Part shown: positions 34,213 through 42,558 of the stretch, piece by piece
Position numbering within the stretch: position 1 is the stretch's first letter
Layout of the letters: each line of letters starts with the position of its first letter
Assembly (NCBI RefSeq): GCF_014195535.1
Contig: NZ_JACIBY010000002.1
Span: 124,001-188,000, forward strand
Origin: Runella defluvii
Lineage (GTDB): Bacteria > Bacteroidota > Bacteroidia > Cytophagales > Spirosomataceae
Length of the DNA stretch: 64,000 nt
Direction of reading: 5' to 3'
Program-made: the position numbers and the translations under genes
Notes under the pieces: generated by a model
What the model was told of the DNA's origin: nothing
What the model saw: the letters and a program-made list of their open reading frames with translations, nothing else
Database searches by the model: none

Positions 34213-36621
34213 GTGATAGAAAACGAACTCGCCACCGACCTTATTGCGCTAACGCGCCAAAATATTCTGGACGACTATCGTTTGGTATGTGAGAGTCGTC
34301 AAGCAAGCTTGTTGGGAAGAAAAGATGTGATGGGAGGTCGAGCGAAATTCGGAATTTTTGGTGATGGAAAAGAATTGGCCCAAATAGCCATGGCCAAGGC
34401 ATTCCGAAAAGGTGACTTTCGTTCGGGCTATTATCGCGACCAAACCGTCGTGGCAGCCCTTGGAGGACTCACGTGGCAGCAGTTTTTTTCCCAACTTTAT
34501 GGCCATGCCGACGTCGAATTTGAGCCGCACACCGCAGGCCGTTCGATGAATAACCACTACACCACGCGTTATTTGGACGAAAATGGTTTGTGGAAACCCC
34601 AAACAACTACCTATAATCATATCAATGACCTTGCTCCTACGGCTGGACAAATTCCGCGCTCAGTAGGGTTAGCATACGCCTCTAAACTTTACCGTGGCAA
34701 CGAAAACTTGCATGGAATGACGGATTTCTCGCACAATGGCGATGAAATAACATTTGCAACCATCGGTGATGCCTCTACTTCTCAAGGGATGTTTTGGGAA
34801 ACAATGAATGCCGCAGGGGTATTACAAGTGCCCCTTTTAATGTCGGTATGGGACGATGGCTTTGGGATTTCGGTGCCTGTCGAATATCAAACCACGAAAG
34901 CCAGTATTTCCAAAGCACTCGGTGGGCTGCAAAGAGAAGAAGGAACCAACGGTATTGAAATCTTTACGGTCAAAGCTTGGGATTATGTAGGACTGATTGA
35001 AACCTACCAAAAAGCCGCAGAGCTGTGTCGGACCCACCACATTCCAGTATTGGTTCACGTAGAAGAAGTCACTCAGCCGCAAGGCCATTCTACCTCAGGC
35101 TCGCATACCCGTTACAAATCAGCCAAGCGCCTCCAATGGGAACAAGAATGTGACTGCAATCTGAAGTTTAAAGAGTGGATTTTGACCAATGGCTACGCGT
35201 CTCCTGAGGAATTAGAGGAGATTGACGAACATGCCAAAAAACTCATTCGTCAAGAACGAAACAATGCATGGAAAGTATATAGTGAAGCAATCCTCCATGA
35301 ACAAAATGAAGTATTAGCATTGCTACAAACTGCCGCCCACGAAAGTCGATTTACTTCCGATTTGCTCAAAATAAGCGACGAGTTAAAACGAGAAATTGTT
35401 CCTTTGCACCGCTACAATACATCAGCCATACGCAAAGCACTTCGTTTTTTACGCTTTGAACCTTCCGCTACTCGAAACGCCCTGGTAGAATGGTTAGCCA
35501 AAAATGCAGAAGTTAACCACGACCGTTTTAGCTCGCACTTATACAGCGAATCGCCCGAATCTCCCCTGAAAGTAACGCCCGTAGCCGCACAATACCTCCA
35601 AGACGCTCCCCTACTAGATGGCTACCAAATTATTCGCGCCAACTTTGATGCCTTATTTGAACAAGACCCGCGCATCGTTGCGATGGGTGAAGACGTAGGA
35701 AAAATTGGCGACGTGAACCAAGGTTTTGCGGGACTTCAAGAAAAATACGGCGAACTACGCATTACGGATACGGGCATTCGAGAGACAAGCATTATTGGCC
35801 AAGGCATTGGATTGGCCATTCGTGGTCTAAAGCCTATTGTTGAAATCCAGTACTTCGATTATATTTTTTATACGTTAGCAACCCTCACCGACGACCTCGC
35901 TTCGCTGCATTATCGTACCAAAGGGGGGCAAAAAGCACCGCTTATTATTCGTACACGCGGCCACCGCTTAGAAGGCATTTGGCACTCAGGTTCGCCGATG
36001 GGTTCGGTGATTCACAGTTTGCGCGGTCTACACGTTTGCGTACCGCGCGATTTGACACAAGCCGCAGGAATGTACAATACGCTACTGCGCGGCGATGACC
36101 CCGCCCTCGTTGTCGAGCCTCTCAACGGCTATCGCCTCAAAGAATACCTTCCTTCTAATTTAGGGAAGTTTTGCGTACCGCTCGGCGAGCCCGAAGTATT
36201 GCGAGAAGGTACCGACCTCACCATTGTCACCTACGGCTCGATGTGTCGCATTGTACAAGAGGCGGCCGAGCAGCTTTCTCAGCTCGACATAAGCGTAGAA
36301 CTAATTGATATTCAAACACTTTTGCCTTTTGATATTCATCATTCGATTGTGGATTCTATCAAGAAAACCAATCGGGTGATATTTGCCGATGAAGATATGC
36401 CAGGAGGAGCATCCGCTTACATGATGCAACAAGTGTTAGACGGACAAAATGCCTACCAATGGCTTGATTCGGCGCCAAGATGTGTATCGGCCAAACCTCA
36501 CCGACCAGCCTATAGTTCCGACGGTGATTATTACTCAAAACCCAATGTTGAAGACATTGTAGAGGCAGCGTATAGCCTCATTCACGAAGCAAATCCACAG
36601 CAATTTCCAGCGCTGTACTGA
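34213..36621 (+). CDS. Fused alpha-beta E1 of branched-chain 2-oxoacid dehydrogenase
   Basis: The product has 802 residues starting with GTG at 34213. The first half is the E1-alpha subunit: SGYYRDQTV, then the thiamine diphosphate motif GDASTSQGMFWETMNAAGV with DDGFGIS. The second half, from about residue 465, is the transketolase-like E1-beta subunit: VAMGEDVGKIGDVNQGFAGL, ITDTGIRETSIIGQGIGLA and FDYIFYTLATLTDDLA. The enzyme decarboxylates 2-oxo acids of Val, Leu and Ile and passes the acyl group to lipoyl-E2. It thereby supplies isobutyryl- and isovaleryl-CoA, primers for the iso-branched fatty acids typical of this phylum. Alpha-beta fusion is common in Bacteroidota. No E2 or E3 gene is adjacent. 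Confidence 0.92.
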   Translation: MIENELATDLIALTRQNILDDYRLVCESRQASLLGRKDVMGGRAKFGIFGDGKELAQIAMAKAFRKGDFRSGYYRDQTVVAALGGLTWQQFFSQLYGHADVEFEPHTAGRSMNNHYTTRYLDENGLWKPQTTTYNHINDLAPTAGQIPRSVGLAYASKLYRGNENLHGMTDFSHNGDEITFATIGDASTSQGMFWETMNAAGVLQVPLLMSVWDDGFGISVPVEYQTTKASISKALGGLQREEGTNGIEIFTVKAWDYVGLIETYQKAAELCRTHHIPVLVHVEEVTQPQGHSTSGSHTRYKSAKRLQWEQECDCNLKFKEWILTNGYASPEELEEIDEHAKKLIRQERNNAWKVYSEAILHEQNEVLALLQTAAHESRFTSDLLKISDELKREIVPLHRYNTSAIRKALRFLRFEPSATRNALVEWLAKNAEVNHDRFSSHLYSESPESPLKVTPVAAQYLQDAPLLDGYQIIRANFDALFEQDPRIVAMGEDVGKIGDVNQGFAGLQEKYGELRITDTGIRETSIIGQGIGLAIRGLKPIVEIQYFDYIFYTLATLTDDLASLHYRTKGGQKAPLIIRTRGHRLEGIWHSGSPMGSVIHSLRGLHVCVPRDLTQAAGMYNTLLRGDDPALVVEPLNGYRLKEYLPSNLGKFCVPLGEPEVLREGTDLTIVTYGSMCRIVQEAAEQLSQLDISVELIDIQTLLPFDIHHSIVDSIKKTNRVIFADEDMPGGASAYMMQQVLDGQNAYQWLDSAPRCVSAKPHRPAYSSDGDYYSKPNVEDIVEAAYSLIHEANPQQFPALY

Positions 36622-36651
36622 CCTATATTGACTTCCAAACCCCACGCTTTT

Positions 36652-36679
36652 ACCCGCAGAGTATTCTGCGGGTTTTTTG
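36652..36679 (+). terminator. Rho-independent terminator after the E1 gene
   Basis: The arms acccgcaga (36652-36660) and tctgcgggt (36665-36673) around a 4-nt loop are followed by ttttt. Confidence 0.9.
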
Positions 36680-36742
36680 TTAAAGATTGATGAAAGTCAG
36701 GTTATTTTCTTAGGCACTTTAGTAGGTTGTGGTTGGAATCGC

Positions 36743-36750
36743 TAATTTTG
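36743..36750 (+). promoter_or_regulatory. Putative -7 element TAATTTTG
   Basis: TAATTTTG fits TAnnTTTG and lies 35 bp upstream of the ATG at 36786. No TTG is found at the ideal -33 distance, so the call is tentative. Confidence 0.35.
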
Positions 36751-36785
36751 CGGTTTACTTTCAAAGACATACCTAACCAAACGAT

Positions 36786-37577
36786 ATGAATTTCAAACTA
36801 TCGCAAGTCCCCGACCGCACTTCCAAACCACGTCAGTACGGATTAACAATGGTCATGGACAAAGGGTTGAGCATTCGTCAAGTCGAAGATATGCTCGACA
36901 TTTCGGCTCCTCATATTGATATTGTTAAACTCGGATGGGCTACTTCTTTTGTTACGCCCAATCTCAAAGATAAAATCGCCGTCTATAAAAGTGCAGGTAT
37001 TCCCGTTTACTTTGGAGGGACGCTGTTTGAGGCGTTTGTCGTACGAAATCAATTTGAAGACTATCGCCGTCTTATCGACGAATACCAGCTGGAATACGCC
37101 GAAGTATCAGACGGGTCGATTGAAATGCCTGCCGAAATTAAGTGTGATTTTATTCGCGTTTTGGCCGAGCAAGTAAAGGTATTGTCGGAAGTAGGTTCAA
37201 AAGACGAAACCAAGATTATTCCGCCTTACAAGTGGATTCAGCTCATGAAAGCGGAGTTGGAAGCAGGCGCTTGGAAAGTGATTGGAGAAGCGCGCGAATC
37301 GGGCAACGTAGGTCTTTTCCGTTCAAGCGGGGAAGTTCGTCAAGGGTTAGTAGAAGAAATTTTGACCCAAGTCCCCAATAAAGACATCATCTGGGAAGCA
37401 CCGCAGAAAGCCCAACAGGTCTGGTTTGTCAAATTGATAGGTGCAAACGTCAACCTTGGGAACATCGCTCCCAACGAGATTATTCCGCTCGAAACCATTC
37501 GCTTGGGGCTACGTGGGGATACATTTGCTAATTATCTCAACGACAAAACCCGCAAACGTTGGAAGTTGTCGAAATAG
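36786..37577 (+). CDS. Phosphosulfolactate synthase family protein (ComA-like)
   Basis: The product has 263 residues. The ComA family is a TIM barrel adding sulfite to phosphoenolpyruvate to give (2R)-phospho-3-sulfolactate. Recognisable segments are GLTMVMDKGLS, DIVKLGWATSFV, GIPVYFGGTLFE, AEVSDGSIEM, KVIGEARESG and IIWEAPQKAQQVWFV, which hold the Lys, Glu and Arg residues lining the active site. In archaea the product leads to coenzyme M. In Cytophagales sulfolactate could feed cysteate and the sulfonolipid capnine, but that link is inference and no sulfonolipid gene is adjacent. Confidence 0.88.
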   Translation: MNFKLSQVPDRTSKPRQYGLTMVMDKGLSIRQVEDMLDISAPHIDIVKLGWATSFVTPNLKDKIAVYKSAGIPVYFGGTLFEAFVVRNQFEDYRRLIDEYQLEYAEVSDGSIEMPAEIKCDFIRVLAEQVKVLSEVGSKDETKIIPPYKWIQLMKAELEAGAWKVIGEARESGNVGLFRSSGEVRQGLVEEILTQVPNKDIIWEAPQKAQQVWFVKLIGANVNLGNIAPNEIIPLETIRLGLRGDTFANYLNDKTRKRWKLSK

Positions 37578-37674
37578 GTTGATAGTCGATAGTCCATAGT
37601 CCATGGTCGATAGACGACAGATTTTAGTACAGTTCAAAACGATGGACTATCGACTGTGAATTACCAATCAACCA
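37578..37674 (+). repeat. Long hairpin upstream of the four-helix-bundle gene
   Basis: agtcgatagtccat near 37585 pairs exactly with atggactatcgact near 37645-37660, and an outer ggttgat/atcaacc pair extends the stem with bulges. Related words (gtcgatag, tagtccatag) recur in the hairpin on the other side of the gene. The RNA would fold into a long stem 20-100 nt before the start codon. Confidence 0.7.
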
Positions 37675-37692
37675 TAAACAAAAAAAGCTAAA

Positions 37693-38046
37693 ATGGCCTT
37701 TAAGTTTGAGCAGTTAGTAGTATGGCAGAAAGCAATTGAATTAAGTGGAACTGTTCATGAGCTTACGCTTACTTTTCCAAAAGAGGAGGCATTTATTCTC
37801 ACAGCTCAAATAAAACGCGCCGCAGACTCTATATCCCCCAATATCGCAGAAGGTTCAACGGGACAATCTAATGCAGAGTTTGGCCGCTTTTTGGGGTATG
37901 CTATACGTTCAAGTATTGAAGTAGTCTCATGTTTGTATATTGGGAAACGACGAAATATCATTAATGACACTGACTTCAAAAAACTTTATTCGGATGTAGA
38001 ACAAATTATTAAAATGACCCAAGCGCTCCGAAATTCACTTGGGTAG
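37693..38046 (+). CDS. Four-helix-bundle protein, 23S rRNA intervening-sequence type
   Basis: The product has 117 residues. The family signature is clear: FKFEQLVVWQKAIELS, TFPKEEAFILTAQIKRAADS, SPNIAEGSTGQSNAEFGRFL and a long final helix. The family was first seen encoded in intervening sequences of 23S rRNA genes and is related to the Avd accessory protein of diversity-generating retroelements. Function of stand-alone copies is not known; RNA binding is plausible because of the basic surface and its origin. Here the gene is tightly bracketed by two related long hairpins (37578-37674 and 38045-38150), as if the whole were one element. Confidence 0.92.
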   Translation: MAFKFEQLVVWQKAIELSGTVHELTLTFPKEEAFILTAQIKRAADSISPNIAEGSTGQSNAEFGRFLGYAIRSSIEVVSCLYIGKRRNIINDTDFKKLYSDVEQIIKMTQALRNSLG

Positions 38047-38150
38047 TTAGTAGTCCATAGTCGATAGTCCACGGTCGATAGACGATAGTACTATTCAAAA
38101 CCATGGACTACTAACCATCGACTGTGGACTATTGACCATCGACTATAAAA
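38045..38150 (+). repeat. Long hairpin downstream of the four-helix-bundle gene
   Basis: gttagtagtccat pairs exactly with atggactactaac; a second part, gtccacggtcgatag, pairs with ctattgaccatcgac or ctgtggac further on. The words match those in the upstream hairpin. It ends just before the DedA gene at 38175. Confidence 0.7.
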
Positions 38151-38174
38151 AAAATGTAACCAAAAACCATAAAA

Positions 38175-38825
38175 ATGGAATTTCTCGCACAAGTAGTAGA
38201 TTTTTTTCTGCACCTCGACAAGCACCTTGCTGACATTATTACTGAATACGGTACGCTGACGTACTTGATTCTGTTTTTGATCGTATTTACTGAAACTGGT
38301 TTGGTGGTAATGCCCTTGCTCCCAGGCGATTCATTGCTTTTTGCGACGGGGGCGCTAGCAGCTTCTACGGGCGCACTTAATCCTTGGATTGTCATTCCGT
38401 TGTTGATTGTGGCGGCGCTGATGGGCGACAACGTCAATTATTTTGTGGGTAAGTTTTTGGGCTCGACCATTAAAAAACGAGAACGGATTCTGTTTTTTAA
38501 ACGCGAATACTTGGAACAAACCGAAGCTTTTTACCAAAAACACGGAGGCAAAACCGTGATTATGGCGCGTTTTATTCCGATTGTCCGTACGATTGCGCCG
38601 TTTGTGGCAGGAGCAGGAAGCATGACCTACTCACGTTACATTCTTTTCTGCGTGGTAGGGGCGCTTTTGTGGGTACCGACGTTGACAATGCTAGGGTTTT
38701 TCTTTGGTAACCTACCGATAGTAAAGAAAAACTTTGAGTTGGTTATTTTTGGAATCATTGGCCTCTCGGTGTTGCCAATGGTTTGGCAGTTTGTCAAAGC
38801 CAAGTTTATGACACCGAAAGCGTAG
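38175..38825 (+). CDS. DedA-family membrane protein
   Basis: The product has 216 residues with four to five membrane segments. The DedA/VTT signature is seen in ETGLVVMPLLPGDSLLF, the amphipathic loop GDNVNYFVGKFLG and the membrane re-entrant motif ARFIPIVRTIAPFVAGAGSM. Recent work on the family points to flipping of phospholipids or undecaprenyl phosphate across the inner membrane. It stands alone before a bidirectional terminator. Which lipid it moves cannot be told. Confidence 0.93.
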   Translation: MEFLAQVVDFFLHLDKHLADIITEYGTLTYLILFLIVFTETGLVVMPLLPGDSLLFATGALAASTGALNPWIVIPLLIVAALMGDNVNYFVGKFLGSTIKKRERILFFKREYLEQTEAFYQKHGGKTVIMARFIPIVRTIAPFVAGAGSMTYSRYILFCVVGALLWVPTLTMLGFFFGNLPIVKKNFELVIFGIIGLSVLPMVWQFVKAKFMTPKA

Positions 38826-38837
38826 GCAAGCTTACTA

Positions 38838-38887
38838 TTTAAACGAAAAGGCCAGCCAAATTTGTTTTGGCTGGCCTTTTCGTTTAA
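38838..38887. terminator. Bidirectional terminator between convergent genes
   Basis: tttaaacgaaaaggccagcc and its exact complement pair over more than 20 bp around a short tttg loop, with A/T runs on both sides. It serves DedA (plus) and the FG-GAP gene (minus). Confidence 0.93.
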
Positions 38888-38893
38888 ACGCTT

Positions 38894-41800
38894 TTACAAA
38901 GCCTTCCTTCTCTTCCCTTGAAAATCAACTATCTCAACGGAAGCATCCTGAGTCGTTAGTGCCAACTTACGCGCCGACTGCGATAAAAACGAAGCGCCAT
39001 AATAAAGTTCTTGGCGACGTACCGTTCCTTTTTTGTCACGAATAAGCGCGTACGCATCGTGGGGCTGTAATGCTACCCATTTGAGAGAAGCACCGTTTTG
39101 GCCAAAGCTCCGTAGAGTACCACGGTTTTGAGTCGCAATTACGATGCGACGCCCCGCTTTGTTTGTCAACTGCGCCAGTCCTTTGGCATTGCCCGGTACA
39201 TAAAAACCCGTTTGAGTTTGGAGCACTGGCACAAAATCTCCTTTGCCGTTGCCTTTGAGCAACAACCCATTGGAAGCATCATATCGCCCCGAACTGGTCT
39301 CATTTCCAAAATCGTTGGCCACTAGCAAGACATCCAAGAAACCATCGGTATCAAAATCTTCGACAATCATCCCGTTGATTGGGGCAATTTGGGCTAATAT
39401 GGGTAGAGGCTTGGTTTTGAACGTTCCATTTCCTGTATTTTCGATATAGACAGATTGGCAATAGGTAACGTCCAATTGAAGTGCTTTTTTGCGTTCTTCT
39501 TCCGTCAGTATATTATCAAACGTTGCATTAACAAAATCAGCGTATTTCTGAAAACGCATTCTTGTTTGAATAAACTGCTTGATAAGGTCTTCGCGCCCAT
39601 GAAAAGGCACACGGACAAGCTGGTTTTGTGGATTTGGGAAATACACAAATGGAATGGCATCATAGCTGCCATCTTGGTTAAAATCGCCCGCCAATATACT
39701 TAACGGATGGGTGTCAGAGGCTTTGTTGAGGGTATTCAGCCCGAGGTTTCCTGCAATGTAGTCGGTATCGCCATCGTGGTCGAAATCAGCGCCTACTAAG
39801 CTCCCCCAAAAACCTTTTTTAGTGTCGAGTTCGGAGGGCGAAATGTCGAATTTACCTTTTTTGTTCTTGAGCAAAGTCAACGGCATCCATTCTCCCGCAA
39901 TCAACAAATCAAGCCAACCGTCGTTGTCGGCATCGGTCCAAAGTACATCGCAAGCAAGGCCAAGGTTTTGCAGCGCAGGCGCAATTTGGGCCGTAACGTC
40001 GGTAAACTTCACTACCCCTGCTTTGGTATCGTTGCGCAAAATATAACTGCTGGCTGGGGCTGGATACTGATCAGGAATGACCCGCCCCGCCACAAACATA
40101 TCCAAATCACCATCACGGTCATAGTCGGCCGCGCGCACGCACGATTTGCTGGTTAGTAATGCAGGTAGCGCACCTTGCGCAAGCGAAAAATGTCCTTTGC
40201 CGTCGTTGATGTAGAGGCGGTCCTGATACCCCACATCATTGGGGCGTAATTCATTTCCACCACTTGCAATGTACAAATCGTTATCACCGTCGCCATCGGC
40301 ATCAAAAAGCAACGTACCCAAATCTTCCGATGTTTTGTCGGTTCCTTCTTTGTCGGGCAACAGGTCGACCAATGTAAAACTGCCCGAAGGATTTTGTAAG
40401 AAGAAACGTCCTTTGTGCTGGCGTGAGCCTCCCACGAAGAAATCGTCCAGGCCATCCCCGTTAATATCACCTGCCGAAACTGCTGGTGGATACTGAGAAA
40501 GCTTGTGAGGGAGTAGTTTTTGAACGTTATAATCAATGTATTCTACCTCTTCGTGTTTCCAGGCAAGCTGCAAAGAATCGTTTAAATCCGTAAAATAATA
40601 CGCCCGATTCTGGGCAGGCACCACATTGTTTTGAGTTGCGTTTGACTGTGATACAATCAGGGTTTGGTCGGCTTGGAGATTTTTCAGCACTTGTTGTTTT
40701 CCATTAGGCCACACCACCGTCGCAGAATCAATCAATCGGTTTTCTCCCAAACCAAAATGCGCTACTGGCTCTACAGTTGACAAATACCCACGGTAAGGCG
40801 AATGTTCATAGACTTGAGTATGATTTCCGTGGTAATAAAGCGTCATTTTAGCGCCAAGCCCGCTGAGGTTATGCCCCTCCCCTTTAAACACGACCCGCAA
40901 ATAATGGGCTTTTTCGGGCTTAGATTCCACCAAATTATTGCGATAGACAAAAGCAGAATCATTGATATTGTTGCTCACAAGGTCTAAATCACCGTCACGG
41001 TCGAGGTCGGCATAAGCAGCACCGTTACTAAACGATGCTTGGTTGAGTCCCCACGCTTCTGAAACATCTTTAAAGGTAAGATCGCCGTTGTTTTTGAAAG
41101 CGTAATTAGGAATTTTAACGATGGGAATTTCTCCTAATAAGTAGCTTTTCGGAGCAATAGAACTGCTTTCCGCTCTAAACTGACCAAAATCACGGTCAGT
41201 GACATCCCTCGGAAAACCGTTCGTAATAATCAAGTCACGAAAGCCGTCGTGATCAAAATCGGCCAACATAGGCGTCCAACTCCAATCCGTTTCGGCTACG
41301 TTAGAAAGCATACTTATTTCGGCAAAAGCGGGGTCATTGCTATTGGGTTTATTTCCCAAATTAAGTTGAAGTGTATTGCGAACATATTGATGCGTAAAAC
41401 CAAACAGGTCATTGTTGAGGTACGTTTGGTAACTATTAGGCCCCATCAGGCGTTTTTTACGGGCATTGTCTTTGGGCAACATATCCACCGCCACAATGTC
41501 AACGAGGCCGTCATTGTTGATGTCAGCCACGTCATTACCCATGGCTGAGTTGCTGGTATGTTTAAAATAGTCGGCTGCTTTATCGGTAAAAGTACCGTTG
41601 CCGTTATTAATGTAAAGCAAGTCGTCGGTTAGGTAATCGTTTGTAATATAAATATCCTTGAAGCCATCACGGTTAAAATCACAAATGTTGATACCCAGCC
41701 CATATCCTTCGATTTGAATGCCCGCTTCCTTCGATACGTTGGTATAAACAGGGTGGTTGATTCCTTCGCTCCAATCGCAGCGGTAAAGACGGTCGGTAGT

Positions 41801-42439
41801 TGGTGACGAACCATCGCGGCGTTTTTCGTGAAACTGATTGGGATTACTTTCAATCGTATTCGTCAAAACGTACAAATCCAAGTCTCCATCATTGTCATAA
41901 TCAAAGAAAGCGGCGTTCATCGAATGCCCACGGTCGTCGATGCCATATTCATGCGCCATTTCTTTGAATGTAGGCACACCTTCACTGTCGTTTCCTTGGT
42001 TCACAAAGAGCAGATTGGCCCGTTGGTCTTCTACGCCTTTGGTGGTAGCAGTGAGGTAAATATCCATGCGCCCATCGGCATTGATGTCAACCAAACTCGC
42101 TCCCGAACACCAGCGTCCTCGATTTGAAAATGCTGCTTTTTTACTAACATCCTCAAACTTCATATTGCCTTTATTGAGATAAATACGGCTATCGACTTGA
42201 TTTCCCGAAAAAATAATGTCGGGTAAGCTATCACCGTTCATGTCTGCAATCCCGACGCCTCCGCCGTTATAGACATACTCAAAGTCAAGGATATTCAAGG
42301 TATCATTTTCGACGATGCGGTTCGAGAAGTCGATGCCTGTATCGCTGACTTCTAGTCTCGAAAAGAGGGGTTGATCTTTGCAGGAGCTCAATAAAAAGAG
42401 GGCAAACAAACTAATAACAGCAAGGCGTGCGGCAACCAT
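38894..42439 (-). CDS. FG-GAP/VCBS repeat lipoprotein with ASPIC_UnbV domain
   Basis: The product has 1181 residues. A lipoprotein signal ends at LLSSC. Many FG-GAP blades with calcium-type DxDxDG motifs follow (for example ADMNGDSLPDIIFSGN, FDYDNDGDLDLYVL, ADINNDGLVDIVAVD, ADFDHDGDTDYIAGN). In the middle, HFGLGENRLIDSATVVWPNGKQ is an ASPIC/UnbV domain of the CRTAC1 type. These surface lipoproteins are usually next to SusCD pairs in Bacteroidota and are thought to help bind large polysaccharide or protein ligands. It lies 119 bp downstream of susD on the same strand, past a hairpin, so it is probably part of the same uptake locus. Confidence 0.9.
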   Translation of the reverse strand: MVAARLAVISLFALFLLSSCKDQPLFSRLEVSDTGIDFSNRIVENDTLNILDFEYVYNGGGVGIADMNGDSLPDIIFSGNQVDSRIYLNKGNMKFEDVSKKAAFSNRGRWCSGASLVDINADGRMDIYLTATTKGVEDQRANLLFVNQGNDSEGVPTFKEMAHEYGIDDRGHSMNAAFFDYDNDGDLDLYVLTNTIESNPNQFHEKRRDGSSPTTDRLYRCDWSEGINHPVYTNVSKEAGIQIEGYGLGINICDFNRDGFKDIYITNDYLTDDLLYINNGNGTFTDKAADYFKHTSNSAMGNDVADINNDGLVDIVAVDMLPKDNARKKRLMGPNSYQTYLNNDLFGFTHQYVRNTLQLNLGNKPNSNDPAFAEISMLSNVAETDWSWTPMLADFDHDGFRDLIITNGFPRDVTDRDFGQFRAESSSIAPKSYLLGEIPIVKIPNYAFKNNGDLTFKDVSEAWGLNQASFSNGAAYADLDRDGDLDLVSNNINDSAFVYRNNLVESKPEKAHYLRVVFKGEGHNLSGLGAKMTLYYHGNHTQVYEHSPYRGYLSTVEPVAHFGLGENRLIDSATVVWPNGKQQVLKNLQADQTLIVSQSNATQNNVVPAQNRAYYFTDLNDSLQLAWKHEEVEYIDYNVQKLLPHKLSQYPPAVSAGDINGDGLDDFFVGGSRQHKGRFFLQNPSGSFTLVDLLPDKEGTDKTSEDLGTLLFDADGDGDNDLYIASGGNELRPNDVGYQDRLYINDGKGHFSLAQGALPALLTSKSCVRAADYDRDGDLDMFVAGRVIPDQYPAPASSYILRNDTKAGVVKFTDVTAQIAPALQNLGLACDVLWTDADNDGWLDLLIAGEWMPLTLLKNKKGKFDISPSELDTKKGFWGSLVGADFDHDGDTDYIAGNLGLNTLNKASDTHPLSILAGDFNQDGSYDAIPFVYFPNPQNQLVRVPFHGREDLIKQFIQTRMRFQKYADFVNATFDNILTEEERKKALQLDVTYCQSVYIENTGNGTFKTKPLPILAQIAPINGMIVEDFDTDGFLDVLLVANDFGNETSSGRYDASNGLLLKGNGKGDFVPVLQTQTGFYVPGNAKGLAQLTNKAGRRIVIATQNRGTLRSFGQNGASLKWVALQPHDAYALIRDKKGTVRRQELYYGASFLSQSARKLALTTQDASVEIVDFQGKRRKAL

Positions 42440-42503
42440 ACGCTCAAAATTATAGGTGAATGATTGGATAAAAATACAAGATTACGACTGGTTCTATTTA
42501 AAC

Positions 42504-42535
42504 AAAATCGGCAAGTCATTCGACTTGCCGATTTT
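42504..42535 (-). terminator. Rho-independent terminator after susD
   Basis: aaaatcggcaagtc and gacttgccgatttt form a perfect 14-bp stem around attc. On the minus strand tttt ends the stem and gttta follows. It may attenuate transcription between susD and the FG-GAP gene. Confidence 0.75.
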
Positions 42536-42558
42536 GAGTTGCAAGAAATAACCGAGGA

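Noticed and set aside
37693-38046. Diversity-generating retroelement, because the four-helix-bundle family is related to Avd
   Set aside because: No reverse transcriptase gene and no template/variable repeat pair is visible nearby.
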